From NCBI GenBank assembly GCA_964019425.1, contig OZ025847.1:278501-342500 (forward strand): 64,000 bases of DNA. Direction: 5' to 3'. Below, one piece after another: positions 1 through 11,055 of this stretch (within the stretch, counting starts at the first letter, position 1; each line of letters opens with the position of its first letter). A model generated the notes under the pieces. It did not search any database. It was not told the DNA's origin and was given only the letters and a program-made list of their open reading frames with translations. A program made the translations under genes and the position numbers. This DNA comes from Flectonema sp. DT1601 (Eukaryota; Euglenozoa; Diplonemea; Diplonemida; Diplonemidae).

Positions 1-1319
1 CACGCAGCCGAAAACCACTGCAGCGTCGATGTTCCGTCGTACGTCATCGGCAGCACGCTGTCCAGCTGCAGAAGCGCTTCTTGGCTGGGGCTACCCGCCA
101 CTGCGTAGTGGTTGCCGTTCAGGTCCGCCTTCGCCACCTCATCGTGTCCGTGGTAGTCCTGCCACAGCGCGTACATCCTGTCGACGTTGGCGTGGTGCAC
201 CATGAAAAGTGGGTCCTCCGGCGAGTAGAAGGTCGACATCTGTCCTCCGATGGCAACGTGCGGTGCCCCGTGTGGAGACCCCTCCAGCGTCGGTCTGAAT
301 CCCACGAAGTTCGGAAAGTCCTGAATCACGGCAGCCATGGCAGCCTGTCCGGTGAATCCCCAGTTGAACGCATACGTCCTGCGGAGACACATGTTGCGAG
401 AATCACGCCATCCGGTTCCGCTGTTGAAGTTGGCAACTCCGTCGTTCACGCAGTCAGACGAGTCGATCCCGCTCGCAGATCCGAAGGTCGACGCCGAAAA
501 CACCACACTCTGCGACTCGCTTCCGGCGTCCTTTTCCCAGTCCCAGTAAGGAACGGCGATGCAGCTGAACTCTCCTCCCAACGAACGCAGCATGTTCTCC
601 CACCCGACGAGGTAGTATCTGTGCCACGCGAGGAACGCGCTGGTTCCGTGCGCGTACGACCCGGCTTCAAGGTGCATCTCCACCATTCGATCGAAGTCCG
701 CCTTGCGGGTTCTGTGGAACGTTCCCACCGCGCTGATGTACAGGTCCCTCTCCGCGCACGACAGCAGCGACCACGCCTTCCTCACACGAGGGGTCGCACA
801 GGTAGACGTCGGTGGCGATGCTGGCGGCGTCGGTGGCGATTCTGGCGCCGTCGGTAATGTTACTGTTGGTAATGTTAGCGTCGGCGTCGCCGTCGGCGGC
901 TCCGAGCAAGTCCAGTTCAGTACGAATCCACTCCTCCTCTCGCTGAAGTCCGAGGTCAACTGCACGAAGATCCCATCCTGGTCCACAACCGTGTCTTCCG
1001 GAATGCTCTCTCCCGAGTGCGAAAGAACTGCCGTCGATCCGATGATGCCATCGGTCACCGGGAACGCGCTCACGATGTCGAACCCGCTCTCGGTTTCGAA
1101 CTCCGTCCACCGCAACACCGTCCGCTTCGACCGGCACTTGAAGTAGAAGCACGCGTGTATGTTGTTTTTGTACTTCCGGGACCCGCTTGGGTAGTCCACC
1201 GTTCCGCTCGCTTCCCTGTACTTCTTATTCACAGTACACTCCGTCGGGAAGGTAAATCCGCTGGATTCGGCGGGAAGCACAGCGGCAGCCGCAAGTCCGA
1301 ATAGGACAGTGGACTTCAT
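1..1319 (-). CDS. CUB-tyrosinase, copy T0 (C-terminal part beyond the left edge)
   Basis: This is the leftmost copy of the amplified tyrosinase gene. The start codon is at 1317-1319 and the reading frame is open to base 1. The window therefore holds the signal peptide, CUB-like domain, Pro/Thr linker and most of the tyrosinase domain, including both copper sites. The C-terminal tail and the hexamer repeat that separates long from short alleles are outside. The visible part matches the complete copies residue for residue. It is cut by the window, not broken. Confidence 0.95.
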   Translation of the reverse strand, partial: MKSTVLFGLAAAAVLPAESSGFTFPTECTVNKKYREASGTVDYPSGSRKYKNNIHACFYFKCRSKRTVLRWTEFETESGFDIVSAFPVTDGIIGSTAVLSHSGESIPEDTVVDQDGIFVQLTSDFSERRSGFVLNWTCSEPPTATPTLTLPTVTLPTAPESPPTPPASPPTSTCATPRVRKAWSLLSCAERDLYISAVGTFHRTRKADFDRMVEMHLEAGSYAHGTSAFLAWHRYYLVGWENMLRSLGGEFSCIAVPYWDWEKDAGSESQSVVFSASTFGSASGIDSSDCVNDGVANFNSGTGWRDSRNMCLRRTYAFNWGFTGQAAMAAVIQDFPNFVGFRPTLEGSPHGAPHVAIGGQMSTFYSPEDPLFMVHHANVDRMYALWQDYHGHDEVAKADLNGNHYAVAGSPSQEALLQLDSVLPMTYDGTSTLQWFSAA

Positions 1320-2757
1320 AATAACAGTTTTCTTGATGAATCTGAAGGGAAATCAAAACATTAATTTAAAAACAAAACGAAAGGAAAGGAAAGGAAAAAC
1401 ATTTTCCCCAAGCCGACAATACACGTCGTTAATAATTAATATGTGACTAAACTGTTTTTTTTTTAATATGTAGATTACTGATATGAATGAGAAACATAAT
1501 AACACAATAACAATAACAACAACGACAACAACCCATAACTGAATGTAAATTGACTAACCTTGACCCCGCAACAGCGATCGATAGAAGGATTCCAATGTGA
1601 TTCGATGAGCTTCTGAGAAGCTTGCACTGACAGTAAAGTGAATATAGGAGCGTGAACTGTCTTCCCGTTAAAAAAGGGAATGGGGGGGGAAGTCAGATGG
1701 TTTTATTATTGTTGCTGTTATGCCCGATCTATTAGAAAATGAATTAGACAACTAAGGCAATCACAACAACAAAACTTACCATCAGTTTCTCCTATTTCCG
1801 ACACCCAGCACACAACACGATTCTCGTTGTTTTTTTTCCATTTTTACCTGAAGGACGAAGAAGAAGAAGAAGAATAAAATAAATACTAAACTTCCGGAGG
1901 ACACCAAGAAGCAAAGGCCTGAAAAGAGAGGGAAAACAAAGAATCCCAAAGAAGGGAAATAAAGAACCAAATGGCATCGCCGAAGAAGGAAAACAAAGAC
2001 TTGCATCCATCGTTCACCGAAGAGAGAGAGCACGGAAACGATTAAAGAAACAAACCATTGCGGGCTTGCTTCCGTGTGCATCTTCTATTTCCTTTGCGTC
2101 GGCTTCACGAGGAAGACCAAAAGAAAGCAATAAAGGGGGCAAAAAAAGAGAAAAAAGAATATAATCTGTTTTCTCTTCCAACCCGTCTCCCCTTCCTTCC
2201 CATCTTCCGACGGGACTTGTCAGTAAGAGAAAAAGGAAAGGCAGGACGGGAAAGTGAAGGGAGAGAGAGAGAAAGAGGGAGAGAGGGAGGTTGTCGACGC
2301 AGAGCAAGAGGGCAACGGTGCTGAGAAAATCACCGGCCAAGAATACCAACCGCTCGTCTTTTTTTTGTCTTGGTGTAATAAAGGCAAAGGTGAAAAACAA
2401 AATAGGTTGCGAAAAAGAAAGAAGGGAACGGAAGGGGAGAGGTCGACACCGCCAGAAGGAGCAGACTACGCTTCCGTGACGCTAAGCGTCGGAGAAAGGG
2501 TTTCTTATTCTTCATGGCAGCGTCTTCCCCCTACAACACCTTTCCTTTCTTTCGATGTTCGGTTGTTTTGAATAGAATTAATAATTAATAATAAATAATA
2601 AAAACCAATAATAAAAGATTTGGGTTTTTTTTTATTATTTGAATTTAAAAAAAGATAAAAAAGATAAGATAAGATAAGAAAGAAAAACAAGTGAGAATCA
2701 TAAAGGACAATCCCTTTTGACTAATTTTATATTTGCGATCACGTGGGTGCTTTCTTC
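1320..2757 (-). promoter_or_regulatory. Leader of T0 and 3' flank of T1
   Basis: Spacer of 1438 bp without a convincing gene. Markers: CAACGG near 2314, a T8 run near 2359, and a private TACCAAC where all other units have TACCAGC. The side next to T1 has an AATAAA on the minus strand (plus TTTATT at about 2631-2636), a candidate poly(A) signal some 120 bases past the T1 stop. A purine-rich tract at 2230-2300 and GATAA microsatellite at about 2653-2678 are also present. Confidence 0.6.
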
Positions 2758-4569
2758 CTACTTTTGAGCAGGGTCAAGGTACCAGCAAGGCTTCGTGTAC
2801 TTCAACTTCTCCTTTGGAATCCGCATGAGGTCGATCCACTCTTGCGAAACAGCTTCCTTGTTCGTCTTGTCGCACTCAATCTTTGCCAGGTAGTTTAGCA
2901 AATCCACGCTCTCGATGGCAGGCTCCAGGGCCACCTTCGACAAGCAAATCTCTCCCATCACGTGGTCGGCGAACGCGCAGCGGTTGTCCTTCTGCTCCCC
3001 CTGTTCCTTATTCTTGGCAGCAACTGCAGCCTGGGAAACAGCCGCCCTCTCCGTCGAAGCTGAAGCTGAAGCTGAAGCTGAAGCTGGGCAATTCACCGTC
3101 GCTGCTCCGCTGACGGGGCTCACCCAGTTCCACCCAGAACCTCCCAACGGAGTTCCGAGGATCCCGGCAAGGTTGTCGTCCCCGTACACGAAGTCGTTCT
3201 CGCCGTTGGCTCCCGGCATTCCAACCGTGTGATGTACGTCTCGGATGGTCCACGCAGCCGAAAACCACTGCAGCGTCGATGTTCCGTCGTACGTCATCGG
3301 CAGCACGCTGTCCAGCTGCAGAAGCGCTTCTTGGCTGGGGCTACCCGCCACTGCGTAGTGGTTGCCGTTCAGGTCCGCCTTCGCCACCTCATCGTGTCCG
3401 TGGTAGTCCTGCCACAGCGCGTACATCCTGTCGACGTTGGCGTGGTGCACCATGAAAAGTGGGTCCTCCGGCGAGTAGAAGGTCGACATCTGTCCTCCGA
3501 TGGCAACGTGCGGTGCCCCGTGTGGAGACCCCTCCAGCGTCGGTCTGAATCCCACGAAGTTCGGAAAGTCCTGAATCACGGCAGCCATGGCAGCCTGTCC
3601 GGTGAATCCCCAGTTGAACGCATACGTCCTGCGGAGACACATGTTGCGAGAATCACGCCATCCGGTTCCGCTGTTGAAGTTGGCAACTCCGTCGTTCACG
3701 CAGTCAGACGAGTCGATCCCGCTCGCAGATCCGAAGGTCGACGCCGAAAACACCACACTCTGCGACTCGCTTCCGGCGTCCTTTTCCCAGTCCCAGTAAG
3801 GAACGGCGATGCAGCTGAACTCTCCTCCCAACGAACGCAGCATGTTCTCCCACCCGACGAGGTAGTATCTGTGCCACGCGAGGAACGCGCTGGTTCCGTG
3901 CGCGTACGACCCGGCTTCAAGGTGCATCTCCACCATTCGATCGAAGTCCGCCTTGCGGGTTCTGTGGAACGTTCCCACCGCGCTGATGTACAGGTCCCTC
4001 TCCGCGCACGACAGCAGCGACCACGCCTTCCTCACACGAGGGGTCGCACAGGTAGACGTCGGTGGCGATGCTGGCGGCGTCGGTGGCGATTCTGGCGCCG
4101 TCGGTAATGTTACTGTTGGTAATGTTAGCGTCGGCGTCGCCGTCGGCGGCTCCGAGCAAGTCCAGTTCAGTACGAATCCACTCCTCCTCTCGCTGAAGTC
4201 CGAGGTCAACTGCACGAAGATCCCATCCTGGTCCACAACCGTGTCTTCCGGAATGCTCTCTCCCGAGTGCGAAAGAACTGCCGTCGATCCGATGATGCCA
4301 TCGGTCACCGGGAACGCGCTCACGATGTCGAACCCGCTCTCGGTTTCGAACTCCGTCCACCGCAACACCGTCCGCTTCGACCGGCACTTGAAGTAGAAGC
4401 ACGCGTGTATGTTGTTTTTGTACTTCCGGGACCCGCTTGGGTAGTCCACCGTTCCGCTCGCTTCCCTGTACTTCTTATTCACAGTACACTCCGTCGGGAA
4501 GGTAAATCCGCTGGATTCGGCGGGAAGCACAGCGGCAGCCGCAAGTCCGAATAGGACAGTGGACTTCAT
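2758..4569 (-). CDS. Secreted CUB-tyrosinase, copy T1 (long form, 603 aa)
   Basis: Predicted type-3 copper monooxygenase, which would oxidise phenols to o-quinones; acts outside the cell or in the secretory pathway. Residues 1-20 are a hydrophobic signal peptide. Residues 28-138 look like a CUB domain, with Cys28, Cys57, Cys62 and Cys138 and the pattern D-x-V...G-F near the end. Residues 140-172 are a Pro/Thr-rich linker likely to be O-glycosylated. The tyrosinase domain spans about 176-490. CuA is His216, His224 and His233 (FLAWHRYYL); CuB is His350, His354 (PHGAPH) and His376 (MVHHANVDRMYALWQ). An (Ala-Ser)n stretch at 496-505 leads to a tail with four Cys (531, 542, 566, 595). The 8-residue gap between the first two CuA His resembles hemocyanin-like and molluscan types, as I recall. 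The ATG opens a good signal peptide and follows a strong 3' splice site. Natural substrate is unknown. Confidence 0.95.
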   Translation of the reverse strand: MKSTVLFGLAAAAVLPAESSGFTFPTECTVNKKYREASGTVDYPSGSRKYKNNIHACFYFKCRSKRTVLRWTEFETESGFDIVSAFPVTDGIIGSTAVLSHSGESIPEDTVVDQDGIFVQLTSDFSERRSGFVLNWTCSEPPTATPTLTLPTVTLPTAPESPPTPPASPPTSTCATPRVRKAWSLLSCAERDLYISAVGTFHRTRKADFDRMVEMHLEAGSYAHGTSAFLAWHRYYLVGWENMLRSLGGEFSCIAVPYWDWEKDAGSESQSVVFSASTFGSASGIDSSDCVNDGVANFNSGTGWRDSRNMCLRRTYAFNWGFTGQAAMAAVIQDFPNFVGFRPTLEGSPHGAPHVAIGGQMSTFYSPEDPLFMVHHANVDRMYALWQDYHGHDEVAKADLNGNHYAVAGSPSQEALLQLDSVLPMTYDGTSTLQWFSAAWTIRDVHHTVGMPGANGENDFVYGDDNLAGILGTPLGGSGWNWVSPVSGAATVNCPASASASASASTERAAVSQAAVAAKNKEQGEQKDNRCAFADHVMGEICLSKVALEPAIESVDLLNYLAKIECDKTNKEAVSQEWIDLMRIPKEKLKYTKPCWYLDPAQK

Positions 4570-6006
4570 AATAACAGTTTTCTTGATGAATCTGAAGGGA
4601 AATCAAAACATTAATTTAAAAACAAAACGAAAGGAAAGGAAAGGAAAAACATTTTCCCCAAGCCGACAATACACGTCGTTAATAATTAATATGTGACTAA
4701 ACTGTTTTTTTTTTAATATGTAGATTACTGATATGAATGAGAAACATAATAACACAATAACAATAACAACAACGACAACAACCCATAACTGAATGTAAAT
4801 TGACTAACCTTGACCCCGCAACAGCGATCGATAGAAGGATTCCAATGTGATTCGATGAGCTTCTGAGAAGCTTGCACTGACAGTAAAGTGAATATAGGAG
4901 CGTGAACTGTCTTCCCGTTAAAAAAGGGAATGGGGGGGGAAGTCAGATGGTTTTATTATTGTTGCTGTTATGCCCGATCTATTAGAAAATGAATTAGACA
5001 ACTAAGGCAATCACAACAACAAAACTTACCATCAGTTTCTCCTATTTCCGACACCCAGCACACAACACGATTCTCGTTGTTTTTTTTCCATTTTTACCTG
5101 AAGGACGAAGAAGAAGAAGAAGAATAAAATAAATACTAAACTTCCGGAGGACACCAAGAAGCAAAGGCCTGAAAAGAGAGGGAAAACAAAGAATCCCAAA
5201 GAAGGGAAATAAAGAACCAAATGGCATCGCCGAAGAAGGAAAACAAAGACTTGCATCCATCGTTCACCGAAGAGAGAGAGCACGGAAACGATTAAAGAAA
5301 CAAACCATTGCGGGCTTGCTTCCGTGTGCATCTTCTATTTCCTTTGCGTCGGCTTCACGAGGAAGACCAAAAGAAAGCAATAAAGGGGGCAAAAAAAGAG
5401 AAAAAAGAATATAATCTGTTTTCTCTTCCAACCCGTCTCCCCTTCCTTCCCATCTTCCGACGGGACTTGTCAGTAAGAGAAAAAGGAAAGGCAGGACGGG
5501 AAAGTGAAGGGAGAGAGAGAGAAAGAGGGAGAGAGGGAGGTTGTCGACGCAGAGCAAGAGGGCAACGGTGCTGAGAAAATCACCGGCCAAGAATACCAGC
5601 CGCTCGTCTTTTTTTGTCTTGGTGTAATAAAGGCAAAGGTGAAAAACAAAATAGGTTGCGAAAAAGAAAGAAGGGAACGGAAGGGGAGAGGTCGACACCG
5701 CCAGAAGGAGCAGACTACGCTTCCGTGACGCTAAGCGTCGGAGAAAGGGTTTCTTATTCTTCATGGCAGCGTCTTCCCCCTACAACACCTTTCCTTTCTT
5801 TCGATGTTCGGTTGTTTTGAATAGAATTAATAATTAATAATAAATAATAAAAACCAATAATAAAAGATTTGGGTTTTTTTTTATTATTTGAATTTAAAAA
5901 AAGATAAAAAAGATAAGATAAGATAAGAAAGAAAAACAAGTGAGAATCATAAAGGACAATCCCTTTTGATTAATTTTATATTTGCGATCACGTGGGTGCT
6001 TTCTTC
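4570..6006 (-). promoter_or_regulatory. Leader of T1 with two probable 5'UTR introns
   Basis: Reading the minus strand towards the ATG, two introns can be proposed. The distal one is 5029-4863, donor GTAAGTTTTG, acceptor GCTTCTCAG. The proximal one is 4808-4592, donor GTTAGTCA, acceptor GATTTCCCTTCAG, ending 22 bases before the ATG. The same sites occur in every full leader. A further weak donor (CAG then GTAAAAATGG) lies at 5097. Markers: CAACGG, T7, and GATTAATT near 5968. Long open frames here are U-rich low-complexity sequence, not genes. The core promoter cannot be placed. Confidence 0.6.
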
Positions 6007-7806
6007 CTACTTTTGAGCAGGGTCAAGGTACCAGCAAGGCTTCGTGTACTTCAACTTCTCCTTTGGAATCCGCATGAGGTCGATCCACTCTTGCGAAACA
6101 GCTTCCTTGTTCGTCTTGTCGCACTCAATCTTTGCCAGGTAGTTTAGCAAATCCACGCTCTCGATGGCAGGCTCCAGGGCCACCTTCGACAAGCAAATCT
6201 CTCCCATCACGTGGTCGGCGAACGCGCAGCGGTTGTCCTTCTGCTCCCCCTGTTCCTTATTCTTGGCAGCAACTGCAGCCTGGGAAACAGCCGCCCTCTC
6301 CGTCGAAGCTGAAGCTGAAGCTGGGCAATTCACCGTCGCTGCTCCGCTGACGGGGCTCACCCAGTTCCACCCAGAACCTCCCAACGGAGTTCCGAGGATC
6401 CCGGCAAGGTTGTCGTCCCCGTACACGAAGTCGTTCTCGCCGTTGGCTCCCGGCATTCCAACCGTGTGATGTACGTCTCGGATGGTCCACGCAGCCGAAA
6501 ACCACTGCAGCGTCGATGTTCCGTCGTACGTCATCGGCAGCACGCTGTCCAGCTGCAGAAGCGCTTCTTGGCTGGGGCTACCCGCCACTGCGTAGTGGTT
6601 GCCGTTCAGGTCCGCCTTCGCCACCTCATCGTGTCCGTGGTAGTCCTGCCACAGCGCGTACATCCTGTCGACGTTGGCGTGGTGCACCATGAAAAGTGGG
6701 TCCTCCGGCGAGTAGAAGGTCGACATCTGTCCTCCGATGGCAACGTGCGGTGCCCCGTGTGGAGACCCCTCCAGCGTCGGTCTGAATCCCACGAAGTTCG
6801 GAAAGTCCTGAATCACGGCAGCCATGGCAGCCTGTCCGGTGAATCCCCAGTTGAACGCATACGTCCTGCGGAGACACATGTTGCGAGAATCACGCCATCC
6901 GGTTCCGCTGTTGAAGTTGGCAACTCCGTCGTTCACGCAGTCAGACGAGTCGATCCCGCTCGCAGATCCGAAGGTCGACGCCGAAAACACCACACTCTGC
7001 GACTCGCTTCCGGCGTCCTTTTCCCAGTCCCAGTAAGGAACGGCGATGCAGCTGAACTCTCCTCCCAACGAACGCAGCATGTTCTCCCACCCGACGAGGT
7101 AGTATCTGTGCCACGCGAGGAACGCGCTGGTTCCGTGCGCGTACGACCCGGCTTCAAGGTGCATCTCCACCATTCGATCGAAGTCCGCCTTGCGGGTTCT
7201 GTGGAACGTTCCCACCGCGCTGATGTACAGGTCCCTCTCCGCGCACGACAGCAGCGACCACGCCTTCCTCACACGAGGGGTCGCACAGGTAGACGTCGGT
7301 GGCGATGCTGGCGGCGTCGGTGGCGATTCTGGCGCCGTCGGTAATGTTACTGTTGGTAATGTTAGCGTCGGCGTCGCCGTCGGCGGCTCCGAGCAAGTCC
7401 AGTTCAGTACGAATCCACTCCTCCTCTCGCTGAAGTCCGAGGTCAACTGCACGAAGATCCCATCCTGGTCCACAACCGTGTCTTCCGGAATGCTCTCTCC
7501 CGAGTGCGAAAGAACTGCCGTCGATCCGATGATGCCATCGGTCACCGGGAACGCGCTCACGATGTCGAACCCGCTCTCGGTTTCGAACTCCGTCCACCGC
7601 AACACCGTCCGCTTCGACCGGCACTTGAAGTAGAAGCACGCGTGTATGTTGTTTTTGTACTTCCGGGACCCGCTTGGGTAGTCCACCGTTCCGCTCGCTT
7701 CCCTGTACTTCTTATTCACAGTACACTCCGTCGGGAAGGTAAATCCGCTGGATTCGGCGGGAAGCACAGCGGCAGCCGCAAGTCCGAATAGGACAGTGGA
7801 CTTCAT
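6007..7806 (-). CDS. CUB-tyrosinase, copy T2 (short form, 599 aa)
   Basis: Complete copy with three GAAGCT hexamers instead of five, so the (Ala-Ser)n stretch after the tyrosinase domain is four residues shorter. All six copper-binding His and the signal peptide are kept. Its leader (7807-9243) has the CACCGG marker. With T1 and T3 it forms the first long/short/long triplet of the array. Confidence 0.95.
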   Translation of the reverse strand: MKSTVLFGLAAAAVLPAESSGFTFPTECTVNKKYREASGTVDYPSGSRKYKNNIHACFYFKCRSKRTVLRWTEFETESGFDIVSAFPVTDGIIGSTAVLSHSGESIPEDTVVDQDGIFVQLTSDFSERRSGFVLNWTCSEPPTATPTLTLPTVTLPTAPESPPTPPASPPTSTCATPRVRKAWSLLSCAERDLYISAVGTFHRTRKADFDRMVEMHLEAGSYAHGTSAFLAWHRYYLVGWENMLRSLGGEFSCIAVPYWDWEKDAGSESQSVVFSASTFGSASGIDSSDCVNDGVANFNSGTGWRDSRNMCLRRTYAFNWGFTGQAAMAAVIQDFPNFVGFRPTLEGSPHGAPHVAIGGQMSTFYSPEDPLFMVHHANVDRMYALWQDYHGHDEVAKADLNGNHYAVAGSPSQEALLQLDSVLPMTYDGTSTLQWFSAAWTIRDVHHTVGMPGANGENDFVYGDDNLAGILGTPLGGSGWNWVSPVSGAATVNCPASASASTERAAVSQAAVAAKNKEQGEQKDNRCAFADHVMGEICLSKVALEPAIESVDLLNYLAKIECDKTNKEAVSQEWIDLMRIPKEKLKYTKPCWYLDPAQK

Positions 7807-9243
7807 AATAACAGTTTTCTTGATGAATCTGAAGGGAAATCAAAACATTAATTTAAAAACAAAACGAAAGGAAAGGAAAGGAAAAACATTTTCCCCAAGC
7901 CGACAATACACGTCGTTAATAATTAATATGTGACTAAACTGTTTTTTTTTTAATATGTAGATTACTGATATGAATGAGAAACATAATAACACAATAACAA
8001 TAACAACAACGACAACAACCCATAACTGAATGTAAATTGACTAACCTTGACCCCGCAACAGCGATCGATAGAAGGATTCCAATGTGATTCGATGAGCTTC
8101 TGAGAAGCTTGCACTGACAGTAAAGTGAATATAGGAGCGTGAACTGTCTTCCCGTTAAAAAAGGGAATGGGGGGGGAAGTCAGATGGTTTTATTATTGTT
8201 GCTGTTATGCCCGATCTATTAGAAAATGAATTAGACAACTAAGGCAATCACAACAACAAAACTTACCATCAGTTTCTCCTATTTCCGACACCCAGCACAC
8301 AACACGATTCTCGTTGTTTTTTTTCCATTTTTACCTGAAGGACGAAGAAGAAGAAGAAGAATAAAATAAATACTAAACTTCCGGAGGACACCAAGAAGCA
8401 AAGGCCTGAAAAGAGAGGGAAAACAAAGAATCCCAAAGAAGGGAAATAAAGAACCAAATGGCATCGCCGAAGAAGGAAAACAAAGACTTGCATCCATCGT
8501 TCACCGAAGAGAGAGAGCACGGAAACGATTAAAGAAACAAACCATTGCGGGCTTGCTTCCGTGTGCATCTTCTATTTCCTTTGCGTCGGCTTCACGAGGA
8601 AGACCAAAAGAAAGCAATAAAGGGGGCAAAAAAAGAGAAAAAAGAATATAATCTGTTTTCTCTTCCAACCCGTCTCCCCTTCCTTCCCATCTTCCGACGG
8701 GACTTGTCAGTAAGAGAAAAAGGAAAGGCAGGACGGGAAAGTGAAGGGAGAGAGAGAGAAAGAGGGAGAGAGGGAGGTTGTCGACGCAGAGCAAGAGGGC
8801 ACCGGTGCTGAGAAAATCACCGGCCAAGAATACCAGCCGCTCGTCTTTTTTTGTCTTGGTGTAATAAAGGCAAAGGTGAAAAACAAAATAGGTTGCGAAA
8901 AAGAAAGAAGGGAACGGAAGGGGAGAGGTCGACACCGCCAGAAGGAGCAGACTACGCTTCCGTGACGCTAAGCGTCGGAGAAAGGGTTTCTTATTCTTCA
9001 TGGCAGCGTCTTCCCCCTACAACACCTTTCCTTTCTTTCGATGTTCGGTTGTTTTGAATAGAATTAATAATTAATAATAAATAATAAAAACCAATAATAA
9101 AAGATTTGGGTTTTTTTTTATTATTTGAATTTAAAAAAAGATAAAAAAGATAAGATAAGATAAGAAAGAAAAACAAGTGAGAATCATAAAGGACAATCCC
9201 TTTTGATTAATTTTATATTTGCGATCACGTGGGTGCTTTCTTC
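7807..9243 (-). promoter_or_regulatory. Leader of T2 and 3' flank of T3
   Basis: 1437 bp. Markers CACCGG, T7 and GATTAATT (near 9205), the last shared only with the spacer before it. Leader introns predicted at the same offsets from the ATG (23-239 and 294-460 bases). Confidence 0.55.
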
Positions 9244-11055
9244 CTACTTTTGAGCAGGGTCAAGGTACCAGCAAGGCTTCGTGTACTTCAACTTCTCCTT
9301 TGGAATCCGCATGAGGTCGATCCACTCTTGCGAAACAGCTTCCTTGTTCGTCTTGTCGCACTCAATCTTTGCCAGGTAGTTTAGCAAATCCACGCTCTCG
9401 ATGGCAGGCTCCAGGGCCACCTTCGACAAGCAAATCTCTCCCATCACGTGGTCGGCGAACGCGCAGCGGTTGTCCTTCTGCTCCCCCTGTTCCTTATTCT
9501 TGGCAGCAACTGCAGCCTGGGAAACAGCCGCCCTCTCCGTCGAAGCTGAAGCTGAAGCTGAAGCTGAAGCTGGGCAATTCACCGTCGCTGCTCCGCTGAC
9601 GGGGCTCACCCAGTTCCACCCAGAACCTCCCAACGGAGTTCCGAGGATCCCGGCAAGGTTGTCGTCCCCGTACACGAAGTCGTTCTCGCCGTTGGCTCCC
9701 GGCATTCCAACCGTGTGATGTACGTCTCGGATGGTCCACGCAGCCGAAAACCACTGCAGCGTCGATGTTCCGTCGTACGTCATCGGCAGCACGCTGTCCA
9801 GCTGCAGAAGCGCTTCTTGGCTGGGGCTACCCGCCACTGCGTAGTGGTTGCCGTTCAGGTCCGCCTTCGCCACCTCATCGTGTCCGTGGTAGTCCTGCCA
9901 CAGCGCGTACATCCTGTCGACGTTGGCGTGGTGCACCATGAAAAGTGGGTCCTCCGGCGAGTAGAAGGTCGACATCTGTCCTCCGATGGCAACGTGCGGT
10001 GCCCCGTGTGGAGACCCCTCCAGCGTCGGTCTGAATCCCACGAAGTTCGGAAAGTCCTGAATCACGGCAGCCATGGCAGCCTGTCCGGTGAATCCCCAGT
10101 TGAACGCATACGTCCTGCGGAGACACATGTTGCGAGAATCACGCCATCCGGTTCCGCTGTTGAAGTTGGCAACTCCGTCGTTCACGCAGTCAGACGAGTC
10201 GATCCCGCTCGCAGATCCGAAGGTCGACGCCGAAAACACCACACTCTGCGACTCGCTTCCGGCGTCCTTTTCCCAGTCCCAGTAAGGAACGGCGATGCAG
10301 CTGAACTCTCCTCCCAACGAACGCAGCATGTTCTCCCACCCGACGAGGTAGTATCTGTGCCACGCGAGGAACGCGCTGGTTCCGTGCGCGTACGACCCGG
10401 CTTCAAGGTGCATCTCCACCATTCGATCGAAGTCCGCCTTGCGGGTTCTGTGGAACGTTCCCACCGCGCTGATGTACAGGTCCCTCTCCGCGCACGACAG
10501 CAGCGACCACGCCTTCCTCACACGAGGGGTCGCACAGGTAGACGTCGGTGGCGATGCTGGCGGCGTCGGTGGCGATTCTGGCGCCGTCGGTAATGTTACT
10601 GTTGGTAATGTTAGCGTCGGCGTCGCCGTCGGCGGCTCCGAGCAAGTCCAGTTCAGTACGAATCCACTCCTCCTCTCGCTGAAGTCCGAGGTCAACTGCA
10701 CGAAGATCCCATCCTGGTCCACAACCGTGTCTTCCGGAATGCTCTCTCCCGAGTGCGAAAGAACTGCCGTCGATCCGATGATGCCATCGGTCACCGGGAA
10801 CGCGCTCACGATGTCGAACCCGCTCTCGGTTTCGAACTCCGTCCACCGCAACACCGTCCGCTTCGACCGGCACTTGAAGTAGAAGCACGCGTGTATGTTG
10901 TTTTTGTACTTCCGGGACCCGCTTGGGTAGTCCACCGTTCCGCTCGCTTCCCTGTACTTCTTATTCACAGTACACTCCGTCGGGAAGGTAAATCCGCTGG
11001 ATTCGGCGGGAAGCACAGCGGCAGCCGCAAGTCCGAATAGGACAGTGGACTTCAT
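9244..11055 (-). CDS. CUB-tyrosinase, copy T3 (long form, 603 aa)
   Basis: Complete, with five hexamers. The protein equals T1. Its leader carries the CACCGG marker and the T8 run, a T8 run otherwise seen only in the leader of T0. Copper ligands, the Cys-rich tail and the stop are intact. Confidence 0.95.
   Translation of the reverse strand: MKSTVLFGLAAAAVLPAESSGFTFPTECTVNKKYREASGTVDYPSGSRKYKNNIHACFYFKCRSKRTVLRWTEFETESGFDIVSAFPVTDGIIGSTAVLSHSGESIPEDTVVDQDGIFVQLTSDFSERRSGFVLNWTCSEPPTATPTLTLPTVTLPTAPESPPTPPASPPTSTCATPRVRKAWSLLSCAERDLYISAVGTFHRTRKADFDRMVEMHLEAGSYAHGTSAFLAWHRYYLVGWENMLRSLGGEFSCIAVPYWDWEKDAGSESQSVVFSASTFGSASGIDSSDCVNDGVANFNSGTGWRDSRNMCLRRTYAFNWGFTGQAAMAAVIQDFPNFVGFRPTLEGSPHGAPHVAIGGQMSTFYSPEDPLFMVHHANVDRMYALWQDYHGHDEVAKADLNGNHYAVAGSPSQEALLQLDSVLPMTYDGTSTLQWFSAAWTIRDVHHTVGMPGANGENDFVYGDDNLAGILGTPLGGSGWNWVSPVSGAATVNCPASASASASASTERAAVSQAAVAAKNKEQGEQKDNRCAFADHVMGEICLSKVALEPAIESVDLLNYLAKIECDKTNKEAVSQEWIDLMRIPKEKLKYTKPCWYLDPAQK

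Noticed and set aside
3229-4107. Plus-strand open frame of 292 codons, repeated in each array unit
   Set aside because: It is exactly antisense to the tyrosinase domain, Arg/Val-rich, and explained by the GC-rich codon use of the sense gene.
5032-5764. Minus-strand open frames in the spacer, rich in Phe, Leu and Ser
   Set aside because: They translate T-rich low-complexity leader DNA, overlap proposed introns and have no protein-like features. A 1 bp T-run difference between units alters their length.
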